Shown: positions 52,484 to 64,000, numbered from the stretch's first letter. The stretch: 64,000 nucleotides of DNA from CAYXZL01 sp964469925 (GCA_964469925.1 CAYXZL010000003.1:1-64000), one strand, 5' to 3'. Program-made: numbers and translations. Notes: generated by a model from the sequence alone, not told the origin.

Positions 52484-53785
52484 TTACTGGTTTGCTGGTC
52501 CTAGAGAGTCGACACTATTGTGCATATTCTGTCATCACTGTAGCTGGTTTTGGCCGAGAAAAGTTGGTTGATTTCAGCCTCAGGCACTTTGTGGCTGATG
52601 AGAATCCGGAGGCACTTGTGAGTCAGCAAATGACTGTTGAAATCAAGATGGACCAAAAGCTCACGCAGTATTTCAAGGAAACATCATGTTCTGAGGGAAA
52701 GAGTTCATTCAGTTTTTTTGCCTTTTTTTATGTCTCCAGATGATAACCACAAAGAGAACAAAGATGATGGCGATCAGCCATCGCCCAATACTGACACGTT
52801 TAGCTGTAGGCGTGTAACGGACAGGTTCAAGTTTTATTGTCTGTTTTTGTTTCATATCTTCCGTTACAAACTCGGACTCGAAATTATAGCTTGGTGTATG
52901 GTCAACACTAGCCGAGATACTCATCAATCACTTGTACCACGGAAAGCTTGGTATTTCAAACTGAACGTCTTGTTTACCTCAGGCTTCTACTCTCATTTCT
53001 TTTGTTTGCTGCATGATTTCTCTTCAAAGTATTCAGTGCAGACGGATTGTGGTTGTGGTTTGCTGATCGACTTGTCCAGTATTGTTAAGTCATAAAGAAA
53101 GTAAAAGTTTACCCGAATCAACGGGGCGAAGAAAGAAGGGAGGGGCACTAAGGAGGTTGGTTGTCTGGTCAAAGCCACTTGGTACACCAACACTAAAACC
53201 AGCCTCAAGTTGTCCATCGACAATTGCATCAATAAACTTTGCTTTACGCAAGACAATATCAAACAATCATGTTGGTTTTTGTTGTGCGTTGGGAACAAAT
53301 ACTTCCACTGCTAAACATCACAAAAGATGCCCCACATAGTCATCAGGCAAACGGAGAGTCGCCTGTTGTTTAACACTCGAACGTGGCGGTATCGTCACTA
53401 ACTTATCGTACTTGCTAACATACTGACCAAACTTATCAACAAACTCATTACTCTTGCATGATCTCTTGCGCGTCGAATCGATAGTAATAGCTCCGTCTAC
53501 AAAGTGAGTTTTGACTGCGATAGGACTCTTACTAGAATTGGTGAGGTTATAACATAGAGAGCGTGCAGCTCATTTTTCTAGTGTATAAGTAATGCCGTTG
53601 GTATTGCTCTCCACATCATCTGCACCTAAATCACAAAACTCTATATCGACAAAACCAAGAAGACTAACACCAGTATCATTGTCCTTGGGATTCTCTTCTT
53701 GTCCGTATCCAATGAGGGGAGAAAACGCTAGTATGCAGACAAGCATAGTGCGTATAAATATGGTGTTCACTGACTGGAGCTGCAT
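52484..53785 (-). CDS. Secreted tail-anchored surface protein 2 (DUF916/WxL-partner-like)
   Basis: 433 residues: signal peptide (TMLVCILAFSPLIGYG), ectodomain with CKSNEFVDKFGQYVSKY and GCLAVEVF, a membrane helix (about 340-360, WLIAIIFVLFVVIIWRH) and a long Gln/Asn/Pro/Gly-rich cytoplasmic tail (GFQQSFADSQVPPDSHQPQS). An upstream ATG at 53824 overlaps the previous stop and is an equally good start. TGA glycines are frequent in the tail. Confidence 0.6.
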
Positions 53786-53817
53786 AAGAAAGGCGACGTA
53801 GAGTAAAGGTGCGAAAT

Positions 53818-55167
53818 CTATCATCAGATAGGAGTATTGGGATCCTGGAAACCACTAACTCATCATGGGGTCATGGGTGGGGTGTTTCATAATTGCGAGT
53901 TAGTTAGATTGTTGTTGATGGGTTGATTAACAATCGGTTGTGCAGATTGAGCCATCTGAGGATTAGTTTGGATCGACAGGTTAGTAGGTTGTATGGTGTT
54001 AGGGGGGGGTTGCATCATCTGATTAGCCACATTAGGAAGAAATCATCAGGGGTACATTCAAGGCTGTTGCATACGGTATTGCTGAGCATACATATTTTGA
54101 TACATCTGCTGCATCTGTTCCATCATGGCCTGTCTTTTTTTCCTATGTCTCTTTATCAAGAGAATCATCGTCCTCCGAAGTGCAACCAAGACCAACAATG
54201 CAGCCACTATCCACCAAGGGAAGATGAAAATAGAGGTTGCAAAATGCACGCTCTGCGTTTTTCTCATCTCAGGAGTTATTTGTTCACTATCAAAAAGAAA
54301 GTTCGGCGTATAGTCAGCGGAAACACTGATGTCAAAACTCCCCTTGTACCACGGTAGTACAGCAGAAAAGGCAGCGATAGTGCTTTCTTTTCATTGAACA
54401 TATTTGATTTGCGGAGTGAACTCGATCGGCTTGCCGAAAAGCGGTTTGATCTCACCCTTCAAGAGTACGTCTTGCGCTACATTGCCTTTATTGTCCAACT
54501 GCAAAGAAACGACGATTTCATCATTGGCTGTTTTTTTGACGTGCAGTTGCTTATTGTTAGAGATGCTTCACTCATCTTCAGGTTTAGAGACTTCAAGACC
54601 AATCACTAAATCTCACTTGACAAAAACATCAATAAATCTCGTACGCCCAACGACCACATCAAACATTCATCATGCCTGTTTATCAATTACATTGTACATC
54701 AAACATCCCATAACCTGCCCTACATATCATAGGGGAAAAGAAAGTTTGGATGTGACTTTTTGGCTTTCTCAAGCTCATAGCGACAGAGTGTCGCTATTGG
54801 GTTGGACATACTGACCAAAAAGATCTTTTTTGGCAGCAGAGTGACACACCCTAGAACCATTAGAGAGTCATCCGTCAACAAAATTAACTTTCACGTCTAA
54901 GGGCTCACTGTAGGTATTAGTGACCTGGTAACAGAGGTTTACAGAGCTGTTTTCGTTGAGTTCCAAATAGATTTTTTTATCTTTCTTCGACCCAGTAGTA
55001 TCATCACATTCGAAAAAATCTACTTTGATATATTGTAAAAACGTCCCATATTCAGCATGGCTTACAAGAGGCCTAAAAAAGACGAGTGAAGCAATAACTG
55101 ATAACAAAAAAAGTTGTGCCGACCTCTGCCGATAATGCGTAGAAGAATATGGTTTATGTTTCTTCAT
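53818..55167 (-). CDS. Secreted tail-anchored surface protein 3 (DUF916/WxL-partner-like)
   Basis: 449 residues: signal peptide (FLLSVIASLVFFRPLVSHA), ectodomain carrying KKDLFGQYVQPNSDTLSL and MGCLMYNV, membrane helix (about 327-345, FIFPWWIVAALLVLVAL), then a Met/Gln-rich cytoplasmic tail (EQMQQMYQNMYAQQYRMQQ). ATG 55167 overlaps the preceding gene by 14 bases; ATG 55248 is in frame but overlaps it by 95. Low-complexity tails in paralogs 2 and 3 may act in intracellular scaffolding. Confidence 0.6.
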
Positions 55168-56302
55168 GGGCTTTTGTCTTGATAAAGTTCTTTCTGCTGT
55201 GGGTTCTGGTCTTTCTTCATTTGAGATAGTGAAACCACGCATGTACATTATATAAGATAATAATCAATAAAGCAAAAAAATAGATCATCCGTGGAAATGA
55301 AAAGAATTGTTTGTGAAAAGGGAAACGTAATCGGGGCTGTCAAGTCAAGTTTTTGAGGGATAAATCGAGCGAGGAATCGTTGAGATAGAGAGAATAACGT
55401 CAGAACGATAAAAGGTTGATAGGCAGTTGGTGGCTAATAACAACAGAGGATTGCGGGGGAAGATCGTAGTCACCAGAAAAGTGTACTATTGTGCCAAAAG
55501 AAGACAGGGCTCATGAGCTTACAAACACAAAAGAAGAGTTTCAGGTATTGATGACCATATATTGTAAAAGAAAAGAGCGGGGATTTAGTTTTGAAAGATG
55601 ATAAAAGGAGTTCTTCAAAAGATTTTTCGCAGGCAAATTGTGAGGAAAAAGCATTGGATTGATAACAGATGTGTTGGTATCAAAAATAAGAGAGAATGGT
55701 CTAACCCTAACAAGATTGACGGTAAATAATCACATACGTTGTTTGGGACGGTGAGGTGGCACATATTCTCAGGCACGAATACAGCCCTCCACGTGTTCTA
55801 TGTCTGCAAAGGTTTGAGGCTGTATATGAAAAAAAAACTGCTGGTAACTATGCCCACTGACCAACACTAAAGCAGTGTTTCAAGAAGCAAGTAAACTATT
55901 ATGGTTGAAAATGGAGTAGTCATGGTCAAAGCCGGCTGCGTGTGAGCATTGTCACGGCAAGAGGTCTCATCAGTCTTGGGAGGCTCCGCTACTGTAATAA
56001 CTGCCCAATGAGAGCAATACAAGCACTGGAGCCTGATCCTTGTTGTTTATTCACAAACAGAGTATCATAGGAAGGCCTGCTTGATAGGTTTTGCGATAAG
56101 GTGCAACAATTCCGTACTGATCCTTGTTGTTACAGAAGTCGATCGATACATGGGAAAAGTCAGCAAGATTGCCCGTATAGGTAGGAGAGGCATAGTATGA
56201 TGCAGCTCAAGAATCAACAAAAGACGCTCGAAGAGGGAGAGAGTAAAATAAACCAAGTACAGTGAAAACCAAGCCACAAACCCTGGATATATTATTTCTC
56301 AT
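55154..56302 (-). CDS. Secreted tail-anchored surface protein 4
   Basis: 382 residues: signal peptide (VCGLVFTVLGLFYSLPLRA), ectodomain with several cysteines (SIDFCNNKD, ILCLGINNKD, GQCSHAAG), membrane helix (about 335-355, MIYFFALLIIILYNVHAW) and a basic tail. It keeps the layout of the three following genes but lacks their FGQYV motif, so it is the most diverged member. It heads the run after the terminator at 56371 and overlaps its neighbour by 14 bases. Confidence 0.55.
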
Positions 56303-56370
56303 AGAGAAAAACCACCAATTATCTTCTAAAGCCCAAACCAGGATATATAAAAGCAAAAAAGAATGCAAAA

Positions 56371-56396
56371 GAAAGGAGGCTCTAACGCCTCCTTTC
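56371..56396 (-). terminator. Intrinsic terminator between the small and large surface-protein genes
   Basis: A perfect 10-bp stem GAAAGGAGGC / GCCTCCTTTC with a six-base loop. On the minus strand it is followed by TTTTG and more T-rich sequence. It lies 43 bases past the stop of the small WxL-like gene. Confidence 0.7.
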
Positions 56397-56438
56397 GTAT
56401 ACAATTGCGTAACTTTTGATACATAGATTGTCTACAAC

Positions 56439-57071
56439 CTAGAATGAGACAGTAATCGTTCCGCGGTAGGTGTCTGGTACAACTCAACCAGGTATGTCGA
56501 GAGCGACACCAGGAACCAATCTCCATGTTCCGATAGCATTATCAGCAGCATTATAGGTTCTCGTAAGAACTGCTTGTGATTGGGTAGCTAAGAACGCTGT
56601 AGAGGAGAACGCTTCCGCTGTAACATAATCAGAGTCTGAACCATCTACCTGAGTAAGGTTGGCACTGGTATCGTCGTTACCAGCAGCTTGTGTGATTTTC
56701 ATCTCCACATCACCATTTCCATTACCGTCTACGACAGAATCGTTACTCGCAGCAGGAGTCAAAACCTTTCCTTGACTAGCTCCACTGAGTGCATCAAAGG
56801 CAAGAGAAACCTGCCAGATTGTACCAGTGCTACCACAGCTACCCTGTGTGTCTGTAACAGTGATACCATTACCCCATGATCCAGGAAGGTCGGTTTGTTC
56901 GGTTAGACTGGTTTGACTAGTACCGAAGTCGAGATCGGCGACGGTGACTTGAAGGTTTCATGAACCACAGTCAATACCTAAAGTAGCATCAGATGTTGCT
57001 CCGTTGACATAAGACACAACACCACAGACACCAAGTGCGAGCAAAGAAATTGCCCCAAGAGTTTTCTTCAT
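56439..57071 (-). CDS. Secreted small WxL-like surface protein A
   Basis: 210 residues: signal peptide (TLGAISLLALGVCGVVSYVNGA), then a beta-rich Gly/Ser/Thr/Asp domain with two cysteine pairs and no membrane anchor. The C-terminal TWRLVPGVALDIPGG and DTYRGTITVSF recall the terminal W..P..GtYxGti element of WxL and related wall-binding domains. It shares this ending with the next gene (QWEFVPDIILEIPP). In Gram-positives WxL proteins complex with DUF916 proteins, which matches the neighbours. Confidence 0.55.
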
Positions 57072-57218
57072 GATAGTAAGAGTATAGAGTAAATAAAACA
57101 ATTTACCACAACCTGATATGCAAAGTATGCAGTGTGACACGGTATTGCATAGCGTTAGGTTTCACTATGACATACAAGAGTATAGGAAACACATAAACAG
57201 ATGTCAAATTTTTTACTA

Positions 57219-57881
57219 CTATCACTCATTAATATACAAAAACATATCTCATTGATAAGAACCAATTGGAATATAAGGAGGAATCTCCAATATAATGTCT
57301 GGGACAAACTCCCACTGACCAATACCAGCATCCAACTCGTCAGCAGCTCTTGAGATGAGTGGTAACGATTGGTCTCCTATGACAGTTTGGTTGTCATATC
57401 AGCGGACTTTAACTGACCATGTGCTCGGTCATGCAAGTTGTGTGAGTTGAGAGCTCTCCAAGGCAGATCACGAAGAGGTGTGAATGCTGATTGTAACATT
57501 GATGACGTCGCCAACTCATGCGTAGTCAGCAACCCCAGTGACGTAGAGGTACTGTGTTCAACTGGAGGCATACATGTTTCCAAATCATATAGAAATATCC
57601 CAGATGTCTCCATCTTCATCAATATCTTCATTACAATTGGACTTCGTATCACTGATCACGATACCACTACCTTCAGCACTATTGAGCCAATATCAAGACA
57701 AGATGAGGTTTTCACTATAGGAGTTGACAACAGTACCAAAGGTGACATCGTGAGCAATTACGCTAATGGCTCAGTCTTCACATGAAACAGTGAGGTTACT
57801 GGTACTGATTGCTCAATACACAAAATATCAGAGCAGAAACCAAACAAAAAGAGCAAGCGATCAGAGTAACTTAGGAGACAT
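57219..57881 (-). CDS. Secreted small WxL-like surface protein B
   Basis: 220 residues: signal peptide (SLALFVWFLLGYFVYGA), a beta-rich domain with VSCEDGAISVIAHDVTFG and SNCNEDIDEDGDIWDISIG, and the ending GQWEFVPDIILEIPP plus GSYQGDMFLYINEG. It is a diverged paralog of the protein at 56439 and shows an acidic stretch that could bind calcium. It stops at TAG after a TGA glycine. There is a 147-base gap to the next gene. Confidence 0.55.
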
Positions 57882-57958
57882 CAAGGTGCATGACAAAAGA
57901 TATGAAACAACGACAAAACACATACGTTCTAATCATATACGACTAGAAAATCAATTAC

Positions 57959-57990
57959 AAAAAAGCACCCAGACAGTATTGTCCAGGTGC
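57959..57990 (-). terminator. Intrinsic terminator after the small membrane protein gene
   Basis: On the minus strand GCACCTGGACA pairs with TGTCTGGGTGC, followed by six T. It lies 25 bases past the stop at 58015 and separates that gene from the WxL-like genes. Confidence 0.75.
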
Positions 57991-58014
57991 ATGATTAGTA
58001 CGTGCCAATGATAC

Positions 58015-58317
58015 CTATCAGTTACTCAAGTCATTGTCCACCAATTGTAGGTGTTCTCTATAGCTTGTAATAAGATTTATGCAAGACTCTTCTCTAACGG
58101 AGTCTTCACAATACCGTTGAGCCGATCACGGTGCTGGTGTATAAGATGCACCTGAACGCAGTATTGATGTTCATGCAATAAATCATACGATCCATGCCGC
58201 ACCGACTGCAATAGACTTCCACAGTCAAACTTTGAGAGCGACAACAAAAGCTGCCAACGAGGAAACGCCTAGTGGACTATGCCAAAACGACTGATAGGGT
58301 GTCTTCCCAAAAGACAT
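58015..58317 (-). CDS. Small membrane protein
   Basis: 100 residues with two hydrophobic stretches (SSLAAFVVALKVGLW and SIAVGAAWIVGFIAG, about 17-50) followed by a soluble tail containing two cysteines and charged residues. An in-frame TAA upstream sets ATG 58317 as start. It is divergent from the giant gene at 58503. I recognise no family; the hairpin-like membrane pair is the only clear property. Confidence 0.5.
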
Positions 58318-58502
58318 GGGTTAGCGTATTGGCTAAAAGCATGAACTCGGCACTGAAATTGTAAGTTGCATGCAATAGTATTATAGATCAAAAATACAAT
58401 CTGTCAAATAACTAGGGGCGATCTTTTTTGTCTTTCGCTGCTTTTATGACTATACTTAGTGACACCAAGAGGTGTTTTGTACTTAATGCATGGTGATGTG
58501 TG

Positions 58503-61500
58503 ATGGCGGTAGGACCCAAAAGTAACGCTAACAGCAACCAAAACGATCAATACCAAGAACAGAGCATGAGATTAGATTCTGAGGTTTTTTCTATACTACA
58601 AAGGTCCTACATAGACTTTCTAAAAAAGGAAAAACTTGATCGGACAACAATGAAGAGACACCAAGATTACGTAGAAAAGTTTTTTGAATATATAAAAAAG
58701 TGATGAAACAAGGAATTGTTGAGCCTAGCAAATAAAAAAACGCTCAACGCCTTTTTTTCTGCAATAGAAGAAAGATGAATAAAGGCAGTAGACTTGCTGG
58801 GAGACAACAACGCTAGTATCTCAAAACGTATAAAACCAGCCAATAGTGAAAAAGTTGGTTTAGAGAGAATGCTGAAAAAAATCTATGAAGAAACGGCTGA
58901 TGTGACAGTTTGAGACGATAATGCTTTCAAAAAATTCGCTGTAAAACATTGACTAAACTTCAAGGAGGCTACCGGTCTCTGTAGTATCGATAAAAACTCA
59001 AACATACAATCGATAGCATCATTAAAAAAAGAACGAAGAAAATTCGCCAGCTGATTGCCAGACAAAGTGAGACAAAGAGTAAAAAAAAACGTATTCAAGC
59101 ATACAGCTACAATGTTCTATGACCAGACTGAAAAAATGGCTGCCACAGCTCTATTGCTGAAATATCGTAGGGTAATAAAAAGCCAAAACTCCAAGGAGTT
59201 GCTAGAGGATTTTGATAGAGAGTTTCCTATACCTTTGCCAATTTACAATAAAAACTCCTATGGCTGAGACGAATATGAGCAAACCAACAGTCTGCCAGAA
59301 ATTAGGTGAAGATGGGCTAACTTTCTAAACGAAAGTGCTAGGAATAATGCCGATACCATAGTACAAGAAATCAGCGACATAAGAATAACAAATAGTGACG
59401 TAGTTGAGGCGTACAAGGACTTCGGATGAGCAGAAAATGACGAGTTTGACGGTCTAGATAGCAAGAACGTGAATAAATGGTCGACTCAAACCAGGATCAT
59501 GTTCAATAAGCTGGTGGCAGAGCAGTTTATAGCAGACTATGAAAAGAGTAAAGATTTTGTCGACCAAGGTCTTAAGACAGTCGCTTCAGCTATTGCTGAC
59601 ACACCACCGACCTTTAATCAGTTGTTCAAAAAGTACAAAACAAGCAGAGAGGAGTTGATAAGCTTTGATCCTTCTCTGGAAGAAAAACTAAAGAACAAAG
59701 ATCAGTGTATTGAAGATTTGCAAAAAGAAAGGGATAGTGAGCAGGCAGATCATAACAAAAACTATGCCAAACTAATTAATGAAGAAAGGCAAAAACAGCA
59801 AGAGGATCTGATGCAAGCTTTTTTTGTTCAAGTGAGACAAGATGATGATGAGTTAGGCAGAATCCTAGAAATAGCTTATGATAATAACTTCAACTTGGCA
59901 AAATTAGACCACAAGCAACAACAATACCTCATCCGCCAGTTGTGTAGCATCACATTAGATGATGTGAAAGTACAAGAAATAGTAGTGAAGATGGGTATTG
60001 ATCCAGACTGATTAGAAAAATTCAGTACAGAATTATTTGATCTAAACAGCAATGCCATAACTATCCCGATGGGCGATCAAAGCATACCGATCGAATTTAC
60101 AAAAAAAGGTTTTTTGCCAACCAGCATACACAAAAGCAACGTGGACCTAGAAAAAATGAAAGAACGAAGACATTTGGGTTTCAATCTATCTATCAAGGTA
60201 ACTCCTGAAAACGAAAAATACCTCCAGTCACTATACAGAAAGTCACCCTTTCTGTTTAGAAAATTCGGTACAAAGGAATCATCACCCACTATCAGCGAGT
60301 GATACAAGGTTAGAATAAGCAGAAACGGTGAGTCGTATGTGGGGTATCTGTCATTGAGATGAAAGGAGATAGAAAATGAAAAAGATCAGACCAAAATGGA
60401 GCGACATTTGTATAGTAAGCCAGTCAATCAATATGAAACGGAGAGGGAACTGGCCTACGGTAAGCCCATACCAGATGATGAGGCTCATGAGCGAGACGTG
60501 GATATCCTAGAAAAAACCGTACATCTCAACGGAGATGCTATAGGAGGGTTAATATTGGGTCACATAGCAGGCGAGGCTACAAAAACTAAAGATTTGAATA
60601 CAGATACAAAGGATGTGTCAAACCGAGCAGAAGACTGAAGTTTTGCAAACACATATCGTGATACCTTAGAGCAGCAAGCACTTGAAGAAGATAAGTGGGC
60701 AGTTGAACAAAAAAACAAATTGGAGTCCGAAGAGGATGCGAAAAGAAATTTAGAAAAAGCACGAAACGAAATCCAGCCACGCAACAAAAAGGTAGCATTG
60801 GAAAAGGGAACGAGTTTGCGAGTACAGGAGTGAGAGTCCGAGATTTTTCAGCCCTTCATCGATCAAGGTTTTGGGGAGTGATGATACTGGCATTGTTTTG
60901 AGATAACGGACATAGATACAAGCAAAAACACAATTACATTTAGAAGGCATGGTTGAGAACAGAAACATAGTCAGGAGTGAACAATAACGATGCCTCTGAA
61001 GCCAGAAACGTTTGAAAAGTTCCGCAGTAGCTACGGGATAAATCTCTATAAGACCCCTAAAGTAAAAGCTAGAGAAGAATGATTTTTTGGTCAAATAAGG
61101 TATCTGGAGGAGGCGGCCATCCCCAATGTGTCTGATAATCTTAAGGTCATTGGAGGACAAGTAAAGTTTAATGGAAGCAGGTTTTCGACGTCTCATAGTG
61201 GAGAAAGCCTTGAAACGCAGTATTTCTGAGCGATGGCAGACAATCCTGAAACAGGGAAACCAACTATCATAACATTCAAAGTCGAGCCATGATCCGACGG
61301 CAAAATCAAAGTGTCTGGCTGAGAGTTGGTGAAAAGATGAGACAGGGGAGAGATACTCCAACGCTACAAATATAATAAAGATATGGATTATACAAGCTTT
61401 CTCCTGTTTATAGGAGAGCACAAGCTTAGCCCGTTGACCGATGATCAAATCAATGCCTTCAAATTACAACAAAAAGAAGCATATGGTGCAATTGATGATG

Positions 61501-63755
61501 GTGATCTATCGAACAAAAAACTAGAGTTTTTTTCCTTGTCAGATTTTGGTTGATTTTTTAAGTGACGATATAGTAAGTTTACTGATAAGCGAAAGGAGTA
61601 TAATGAAGAGAGATTAGATATGTTGACCGATTTGATGGTGACCGATCGAAGGTTATATCAGAAAATGTCTAATACGCTGTGATTCTGGTGAAATTGGAGA
61701 AGTACGTGGTCCAAGATAGATTATGACGTGAGATTGGAAAAGGCTGGGAAAATTATGGCGAAGATTACTGCACGGAGAGATAGATACGCCAAAGAGCCAG
61801 ATAGAAGCCCTGTGGCAGCAGAGATACTCAAGATGGTGTTAAAATGACCCTTTCCAAACACGGAACGCCTTTACCAAGTAGCGGGTGCATTCCTCTATAT
61901 GATGGAGAAGGCAGGCGGTATGTATGTGAGAGCGTTTGCCCCATATGCATGACAGGGCTTGCGGGTCAGAGCACTGTTGTGAGACGCACACCGATCGAAG
62001 TACAAAAGACAATTGGCAGATCTAGAAGCAAAACTAAAGGCCGATCCCACTAATGAAGATTTACGTGCACAGATACAGCAGTCAGAGGCATTATATTTGA
62101 ATATAGCGATTGATTGAGCAGATGAGGTCCTAAAGTTCAGATTCTGAATAGACTTCGCCGATGCTATCATGCCAGCCTATCAGTGATCGTTGGGTACTGA
62201 AAAAATAAACTCAACAGCAAATGCACTAACAGGGATGGCACAATTTTGATATATCTTTGACCAAAAATTTAGAGCAGAACTCCAAAAAGGACAAACCGCT
62301 AAAGCTTTGGCCTGACTCAAAGCGGCTGCCTCACTAGCAACCCGTAGCTATGAAGTAGAGAAAATAAAAGGTGGGATTCTGTTGGTGCTACTGTCGGGAG
62401 TAAATATGTATGGAGGAGATAGTGAATCAATCAACTTTCTGGTGCAGTTTTCGAGAAAGATATGATTTTTGCCAGGTATGCGAATGGAAGACTTCAATTG
62501 TCAGACCAAAACCGCTAGACTCCTCCACATGATCACAGGAGACTTTTATGTAGAGACTGGGTATAAAATAGAGAATTTTGCGGCAAGCAATTATGGCCTA
62601 TGAATGAAAAATACGAAATGATGATATACGGCTGCATTTATGAGGCGGTGGAATACTGCGAAGCTAGGAGACACGAAAAGTCGTGGCAGTAACATAACAG
62701 ATTTTTTGGATATGAAAAGCTTGGCATGAGACCATAGTTTGCTGTGAGGCACCATAAATGGTAGACAGCTATCCTACGAGGATAGGAAATTGGTACAAGA
62801 ACTGATAGGCTTTAGTTTCAACGACTCAACCAGCACCATTACTGACCTGAACAACAAAGAGTTCTATAGAAATCCGATGACGGTACCTAAGACGGTCGCA
62901 CAACAGTTCATGAATTTTAGGGGCACAGACTTTGCTGGTGATGATAATCAAAAAGAAAGTGCTCAAATATTTTGGCGTTCATTTGCGGATGCAATACCAG
63001 TCGATACGATCAATGATGATCAGTTCAAGACAACAACACGCTTTATTATGAAAAAGTTCGCGGACACAATTGGGTCCAAGTACTTCACAGGAAGTAACGA
63101 AAACGACCTTATCAGAGCACTAGGTGTAGTAAGGAACATCGGAAGAGACAAGGACATAGCAAACAAGAGGGCTGAGATAGATTTTCTCCTCCATGCTATC
63201 ATTACAATGAACTTACAATCAGCCTATCAAGGTATTCCGAACGAAATTGATGCGGTCGGTGAAAAATTCAAAAGATTTCTTGAAAATAATATTGCCAATA
63301 TTGACGGTGATGTGATAGAAGAAACATTTTGACCAAACAAGAGGGATATGTTTGATAATCCGTGAGATTATGTCGCATGACTCGGCTTTGACAAAAGAGA
63401 AATTGACAAAAAGGTGAAGGAAAGGACAGATGCGGGTGAGACCAAACCCTTGTTTAATCAGAGATTGCGAAATATCCATAGAGGTATGATGACCAGATGA
63501 CAGGGATTGGACTTCGAGTATCAAAAAATCATGAACAAATACGATGTTTCGTGAAAAGAAAAAGAAACTCAAGAAACGGCAAAAACGAAAGTGCAGGCAT
63601 TAGGAGAAAAGAAAAAGTTCGTAGCAATCAAAAACCCAGATGGATACGATCAAGACAACAAGAGTTCTCCGTGAGATCCAAATCCATCTGCAGGCATTGG
63701 AACAGGACAATACGATTATGACGAACCAGCTTGGGTATGACAGCAAGAATACTAA
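58503..63755 (+). CDS. Giant protein of unknown function (1750 residues)
   Basis: One continuous code-25 frame of 1750 residues, highly charged and mostly without membrane segments. Probable coiled coils lie near residues 395-450 (KNKDQCIEDLQKERDSEQ) and 715-770 (LEQQALEEDKWAVEQKNKLE). Near 1280-1300 is a moderately hydrophobic stretch (GGILLVLLSGVNMYGG), and the C-terminus is Pro/Gly/Asp-rich (DPNPSAGIGTGQYDYD). No enzymatic motif was recognised. No signal peptide is seen. Size and composition recall large structural or secreted proteins of predatory or epibiotic bacteria. A partner role with the polytopic proteins at 19280-24181 is only a guess. Confidence 0.75.
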
Positions 63756-64000
63756 CACGCAGGTTGGCAAAGTGTTTGTTCTACCAAGTCACCGTCAATG
63801 TATTCTTCCTTCTGTGAGAGCTCATGAACGAAGGGAACGTCATGAAGCCACCAATCAATGTGCTTACTCACTTTTTCTTGTAAGTCATGTTGACTGAGAG
63901 TTCATTGTTTTACCTGACTACGTAAAGTGGCATAGTCACAAGGATCAAACTTATCGTTTCTAACGAGTCAGTCGTTTTTCGCGTTATTAACACATTCTTG
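63752..64000 (-). CDS. 3' end of a minus-strand gene entering the window
   Basis: 82 codons read from the window edge to TAG (complement of 63752-63754), overlapping the stop of the giant gene tail to tail. The fragment is acidic and aromatic-rich (KHIDWWLHDVPFVHEL) with two TGA glycines. No family recognised from this part. Confidence 0.55.

Noticed and set aside
1..64000. CRISPR arrays, insertion sequences and phage integration sites.
   Set aside because: No regularly spaced direct repeats, transposase motifs or terminal inverted repeats were seen; the only notable short repeats (38565 and 38638) belong to the Tyr attenuator.

Overview
The window comes from a bacterium that reads TGA as glycine (genetic code 25), as known for Absconditabacteria (SR1) and Gracilibacteria of the Candidate Phyla Radiation. 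In-frame TGA stands at invariant glycines throughout: the Walker A of three ABC exporters and of TsaE, the HGNKG element of RpoB, and the GGGRYD region of HisRS. Every gene listed here ends in TAA or TAG. All coordinates below use TGA = Gly; with the standard code nearly every gene would look broken. I cannot choose between the two phyla from this window.

Layout. 1-1329: end of an AbiE-type pair, then tsaE on the minus strand. 1435-11394: 5'-3' exonuclease, hisS behind two tandem histidine attenuators, LD-carboxypeptidase, murA, a methyltransferase, an M23-SLH protein, Nudix enzymes, a K+ channel and exonuclease III. 11432-16790: three consecutive ABC exporters. 16871-19157: small membrane protein, rsmH, an FtsL-like protein, and tsaB on the opposite strand. 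19280-24181: two paralogous polytopic membrane proteins. 24224-37473: a large expression block (L10 leader, rplJ, rplL, rpsB, a membrane protein, tsf, an S6-S18 fusion, rpmH, rpoB, rpoC, rpmA with a Lys/Ala tail, rpmF, nusB).

37512-48713 is the most unusual part. It holds four paralogous glutamate-cysteine-ligase-like (amidoligase) proteins sharing a GxExE motif, an ATP-grasp-like protein, two M49-like HExxH peptidases, an M20 peptidase and a TrpR-family regulator. Three of the ligase-like genes are each preceded by a short leader peptide rich in one amino acid type (Tyr; Phe; Ile/Leu) and by an intrinsic terminator whose 5' arm can instead pair with the end of the leader ORF. This is textbook ribosome-mediated attenuation, and hisS has the same arrangement twice. 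I read the region as an amino-acid-starvation-responsive peptide or amide metabolism system in a reduced, scavenging organism; the chemistry is unknown.

48730-51262: Hsp20, a PH-like membrane protein, signal peptidase I, ssb and tRNA-Leu(CAA). 51299-58317: a minus-strand surface-protein cluster resembling the WxL/DUF916 systems of Gram-positives (four tail-anchored secreted proteins, two small secreted proteins, one small membrane protein). 58503-63755: one 1750-residue protein of unknown function. The window ends inside a minus-strand gene. No CRISPR array, rRNA or insertion sequence was seen.
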